A stretch of 9,022 bases of DNA from Chloroflexota bacterium. Its GTDB lineage: Bacteria; Chloroflexota; Anaerolineae; Anaerolineales; Villigracilaceae. Shown here piece by piece: positions 6,683 through 9,022 of the stretch. Positions within the stretch are counted from its first letter, which is position 1; the number at the start of each line of letters is the position of its first letter. The stretch lies in assembly GCA_021796315.1 (NCBI GenBank), contig JAJYOH010000212.1:1-9022 (forward strand), read 5' to 3'. Position numbers and translations under genes: made by a program. The notes beneath the pieces were generated by a model. It saw only the letters and a program-made list of their open reading frames with translations, was not told the DNA's origin and made no database searches.

Positions 6683-7784
6683 TTTTCGCCGCCATTGCGT
6701 AACGTCCGTAACGATAATATGCCGCGCATGCACCCTCGGATGAAACCATCGTTGCTCCCAGCGGAGTCTCCGGTGTGCATTCTTTTCCAAATGCCGGACA
6801 TAGATTCGGCTTTTTCAAACCTTGAAGCACAAGCCCGCTGATACACAAACCGGACTCTTTTGTCTCGATGGATTGTATTTCGGGGAAGCGCAGCTCGGCA
6901 TCGTATTCAGAAAATTCAAGTCTAAGTTTGTATCCGCTTTGCGGGATCACACCGATACCGCGCCAGGGACGATCACAAGTCTCAAAGACTCGATTGATGA
7001 TGGCCTGCGCGGGAACGTTGCCCTCGCGTGAAACCGAACGTGCATACGCGTTTTCAACTTCGGCGCGTCCATATTCCAATTGTTTGACACATTTCAAAAC
7101 GCCGTGCACGATATCCACAGGCTCAAAACCAGTCACGACAATTGGCACGTTATATTTCTTTACCAGTGGTTCATATTCCCAATAACCCATCACCGTGCAG
7201 ACATGACCTGCTGCTAGAAATCCGTTGACTTGCACATCGGGCGATTCCATCAACGCGGTAATAGCCGCTGGCACAGTAACATGCGAAACCAGCATCGCAA
7301 AATTATGAAGGCCTTGCGCTTTGGCTTGGACGACTGCCATCGCATTTGCGGGCGCAGTGGTTTCAAAGCCGATGCCAAAGAAGATGACTGTCTTATCTGG
7401 ATTTTCGCGCGCAACTTTCAGCGCGTCGAGGGGCGAGTAAAGGATGCGGACATCGCCTCCAGCCGCGCGAACCGCAAACAGGTCCCGTTCTGAACCGGGC
7501 ACGCGCAGCATATCGCCGTACGATGTAAAGATCACATCCGAACGCGACGCAAGCGCAATCGCCTTGTCTATCTGTTCGAGCGGCGTCACGCAGACTGGGC
7601 AGCCAGGTCCATGCACCAGTTCGATCTCCGGCGGAAGAAGTTGATCGAGTCCGCTTTTGATGATCGAATGCGTCTGGCCTCCGCACACTTCCATCAACGT
7701 CCAGCGGCGCGTGACGATGTGACTTAATTCATTGAGAAGCTTTTGCGTCAGCGCGCCATCGCGATATTCATCAATAAACTTCAT
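6666..7784 (-). CDS. hypD: HypD, iron-sulfur scaffold for Fe(CN)2CO assembly
   Basis: HypD, with HypC, holds the iron while cyanide and carbon monoxide ligands are attached before transfer to the hydrogenase large subunit. The 372-residue length is typical. Conserved blocks are all present: [10 protein letters not shown] with Cys34, [11 protein letters not shown] with Cys62 and Cys65, [13 protein letters not shown] (86-98), [14 protein letters not shown] (135-148), and the C-terminal four-cysteine cluster site at Cys314, Cys329, Cys336 and Cys353, which binds [4Fe-4S] in the family. The ATG at 7784 overlaps the hypC stop as ATGA, and GGAGG (7795-7791) lies six bases upstream inside hypC, so the two are translationally coupled, as expected for proteins that form a complex. 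No key residue is missing. Confidence 0.97.
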   Translation of the reverse strand: MKFIDEYRDGALTQKLLNELSHIVTRRWTLMEVCGGQTHSIIKSGLDQLLPPEIELVHGPGCPVCVTPLEQIDKAIALASRSDVIFTSYGDMLRVPGSERDLFAVRAAGGDVRILYSPLDALKVARENPDKTVIFFGIGFETTAPANAMAVVQAKAQGLHNFAMLVSHVTVPAAITALMESPDVQVNGFLAAGHVCTVMGYWEYEPLVKKYNVPIVVTGFEPVDIVHGVLKCVKQLEYGRAEVENAYARSVSREGNVPAQAIINRVFETCDRPWRGIGVIPQSGYKLRLEFSEYDAELRFPEIQSIETKESGLCISGLVLQGLKKPNLCPAFGKECTPETPLGATMVSSEGACAAYYRYGRYAMAAKNELTV

Positions 7785-8041
7785 GGCTGGCCTCCCGCGT
7801 CCGGTAATTCGCTGGAAAGCATATCCATTTGCTGAAGCAGCTCTAAAGTCTCACGCGCTTCTTTTTCGTTGAGGCGGCTGATGCCGAAGCCAACGTGAAT
7901 GATGGTGTAATCGCCAACCTGAATCTCGGGCAAATATTCAAGGCAGGCTTCTCTGGTCACGCCGCCGAAATCTACTCTGCCCATCTTCATGCCGTTGGTT
8001 TGATACACTTCGATCACTTTACCGGGGATGCCGAGACACAT
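7781..8041 (-). CDS. hypC: HypC, [NiFe]-hydrogenase maturation chaperone
   Basis: This 86-residue member of the HypC/HupF/HybG family begins [12 protein letters not shown]. In the family the start methionine is removed, leaving the functional cysteine (Cys2 here) that contacts HypD, the iron and the hydrogenase precursor. [18 protein letters not shown] (46-63) contains the other conserved element, His49. HypC carries the Fe(CN)2CO unit from HypD to the large subunit and keeps the subunit open for nickel insertion. The ribosome site is nearly ideal, AAGGAGGT (8052-8045), overlapping the hypA stop codon, so translation is probably coupled to hypA. This strong site may allow HypC to be made in excess. 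The 3' end overlaps hypD by four bases. Confidence 0.97.
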   Translation of the reverse strand: MCLGIPGKVIEVYQTNGMKMGRVDFGGVTREACLEYLPEIQVGDYTIIHVGFGISRLNEKEARETLELLQQMDMLSSELPDAGGQP

Positions 8042-8050
8042 GTTACCTCC

Positions 8051-8395
8051 TTAAGTTTGTACTTCGAGACTATCCAAATAAACAGCGCTGCCACCGGTGA
8101 CGGTCAATGCAACCGCTCCGCATTCGGGACATGCATCGTACAACTCGTTGATGGACACATCTTTATCGCAGGCGTTGCAATGCGCTTGACCGGGAGCAAT
8201 GCTAAATTCGAGACGCGCGCCTTCGGCGATTGTGCCAGCGGCCATCGAGTCAAAATAGAAACGGATGGAATCCGGAGTCGCATCTGATAAAACGCCTATG
8301 ATGACTCGCACGCGCGTGACATGTGTGGCATTGGCCTCCCGCGCGTGTTGCATGGTATGAGTGAATAATTCTTCGGTCAGGCCGCTTTCGTGCAT
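8051..8395 (-). CDS. hypA: HypA, nickel metallochaperone for hydrogenase maturation
   Basis: HypA binds nickel and, usually with the GTPase HypB, inserts it into the hydrogenase large subunit. The 114-residue protein starts MHESGLTEEL; His2 with the N-terminus is the known nickel site of the family. The zinc site consists of CNAC (Cys73, Cys76) and CPEC (Cys89, Cys92) with the usual 12-residue gap. The length is normal. The ATG at 8395 lies 16 bases after the protease stop; an AAGGA sits about 13 bases upstream, rather far, so translation may depend on coupling with the protease gene. No hypB is adjacent, which is notable because hypA and hypB are commonly paired; hypB may be elsewhere. Confidence 0.96.
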   Translation of the reverse strand: MHESGLTEELFTHTMQHAREANATHVTRVRVIIGVLSDATPDSIRFYFDSMAAGTIAEGARLEFSIAPGQAHCNACDKDVSINELYDACPECGAVALTVTGGSAVYLDSLEVQT

Positions 8396-8411
8396 GATTT
8401 TTGATAATTCC

Positions 8412-8951
8412 TTAAGACGAAGTTTCAGGTAATAACTTCAAGCCATATCGCTCTGCAATCTTCTGCGCGGCGGCATGGACTGCCGCTTCGATCTCAGACG
8501 CTAAGCCGGGTTCAATCACTTGTGGGATTTCCCCAACGTCACAAACGATGACCGTGACTTTTACGCCGCATTCGTCTTGTAATTCGCGCAACATATTTGA
8601 CGTTGGGACCTGATGCAAGGAAAAGTCGTCAACTTTCGTGATGGGCAGCGACTCAACTGGTATCTCCGACACGCTTCCGATTTCATTTCCCCAATCCACC
8701 GCGTCCACGATGACAATTTCTTCTGGCCTCGTTTCACTCAGGCTGACTGTGAACAACACTTTACGCGCGCCCGTGCCAACATCAAGGATGTAAACGTCGT
8801 TGGGGATTTCAAGGTGACGCGTTAAATAATCAATCACTTCAGGACCGAAGCCATCGTTACCGAATAAAACATTTCCAACGCCAAGAATCAAAACACGCGC
8901 GCGGCAAAAGGATGGAAGTATATCGAGGTTGAGTTCGGAGTCGGTTAGCAT
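8412..8951 (-). CDS. Hydrogenase maturation endopeptidase, M52 (HyaD/HycI/FrhD) family
   Basis: This protease cuts the C-terminal tail of a [NiFe]-hydrogenase large subunit once nickel is in place. The core begins VLILGVGNVLFGNDGFGP (20-37). By comparison with E. coli HybD (Glu16, Asp62, His93) and HycI (Asp16), the metal ligands correspond to Asp33, Asp83 in IVDAVDWG and His113 in SLHQVP. The usual DD pair reads ND here; the ligand Asp33 is kept. ILDVGTGA (55-62) matches the conserved ILDGGT block. The FGNDGFGP wording and LHQVP look more like F420-type (FrhD) or HycI proteases than HyaD, hinting at a group 3 or 4 hydrogenase, which is inference. The ATG at 8951 lacks a ribosome site and gives a 19-residue lead before the core, so the true start could be nearer GTG at about residue 20, or the transcript may have a very short leader. 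It is the first gene of the operon in this window. Confidence 0.9.
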   Translation of the reverse strand: MLTDSELNLDILPSFCRARVLILGVGNVLFGNDGFGPEVIDYLTRHLEIPNDVYILDVGTGARKVLFTVSLSETRPEEIVIVDAVDWGNEIGSVSEIPVESLPITKVDDFSLHQVPTSNMLRELQDECGVKVTVIVCDVGEIPQVIEPGLASEIEAAVHAAAQKIAERYGLKLLPETSS

Positions 8952-8980
8952 AGTTATAAGTGTCTATAGTGACGAGTGAA

Positions 8981-9018
8981 AAGTGACTAAAGTGATTGCG
9001 TCCCCGCTTTAGTCACTT
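8981..9018. repeat. Perfect 12-bp inverted repeat upstream of the hyp operon
   Basis: AAGTGACTAAAG (8981-8992) and CTTTAGTCACTT (9007-9018) are exact inverted copies around a 14-base loop. Related AGTGAC or AGTGA units also occur at 8968-8973, 8976-8980 and 8991-8996, so short direct and inverted copies are packed in about 50 bases next to the protease start. It may be a regulator binding site, the end of an upstream transcript, or the edge of a dispersed intergenic repeat cut by the window end. No T-run follows the stem. Confidence 0.65.
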
Positions 9019-9022
9019 CCTC

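Noticed and set aside
6683..6790. A longer HypE frame starting at 6790 (388 residues)
   Set aside because: The extra 36 codons lie wholly inside the conserved end of hypD, are rich in Arg, His and Trp, and exceed the usual HypE length. Starts at 6682 or 6661 fit better.
1..9022. CRISPR arrays, tRNA or rRNA genes, insertion sequences and phage or defence genes
   Set aside because: No regularly spaced repeats, cloverleaf sequences, transposase motifs or defence domains were found on reading both strands.

Overview
The window is bacterial, of moderate GC content, and falls into two parts. The right-hand part (5624-8951) is a tight minus-strand operon for [NiFe]-hydrogenase maturation, running protease, hypA, hypC, hypD, hypE. 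The left-hand part (1-4140) holds two unrelated TetR-controlled transcription units. Between them lies about 1.5 kb of decayed, gene-poor DNA. The taxonomy cannot be read directly. The gene set (GT39-type glycosyltransferase remnant, TetR plus PAF-acetylhydrolase-like hydrolase, F420-type hydrogenase protease) would suit an anaerobic Chloroflexota (Anaerolineae-like) bacterium. That is an inference and needs a database comparison.

Left part. A TetR/AcrR regulator on the minus strand (952-1554) has a well-formed promoter (TTGACC-17-TATAAT) with an 18-bp palindromic operator just after the -10 box, which implies autorepression. Three bases after its stop codon a second translation start with a strong Shine-Dalgarno leads into a reading frame that breaks after eight codons, probably the stub of a lost partner gene. 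Further downstream on the same strand is an isoprenylcysteine-methyltransferase-like membrane enzyme (138-752). On the plus strand, a second TetR regulator (2049-2711) overlaps by 14 bp the start of a membrane-anchored alpha/beta hydrolase (2698-4140). The promoter of this pair carries two copies of a CTTAC-N3-GTAAG palindrome.

Middle. Just downstream of the hydrolase, 4180-4660 is a clear pseudogene of a GT39/PMT-like integral membrane glycosyltransferase, with several in-frame stops, frameshifts and an internal deletion. No gene can be supported from 4661 to 5623. This stretch has one striking 14-bp hairpin at 4686-4720.

Right part. HypA delivers nickel. HypC and HypD form the scaffold on which Fe(CN)2CO is assembled. 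HypE makes the cyanide ligands through its C-terminal cysteine. The M52-family protease removes the C-terminal extension of the large subunit after metal insertion. hypB, hypF and the hydrogenase structural genes are not in the window. The structural genes may lie beyond 9022, upstream in the direction of transcription. I see no sign of a novel defence or mobile system. The most informative unusual points are the paired operators, the decayed genes, and two unexplained inverted repeats.
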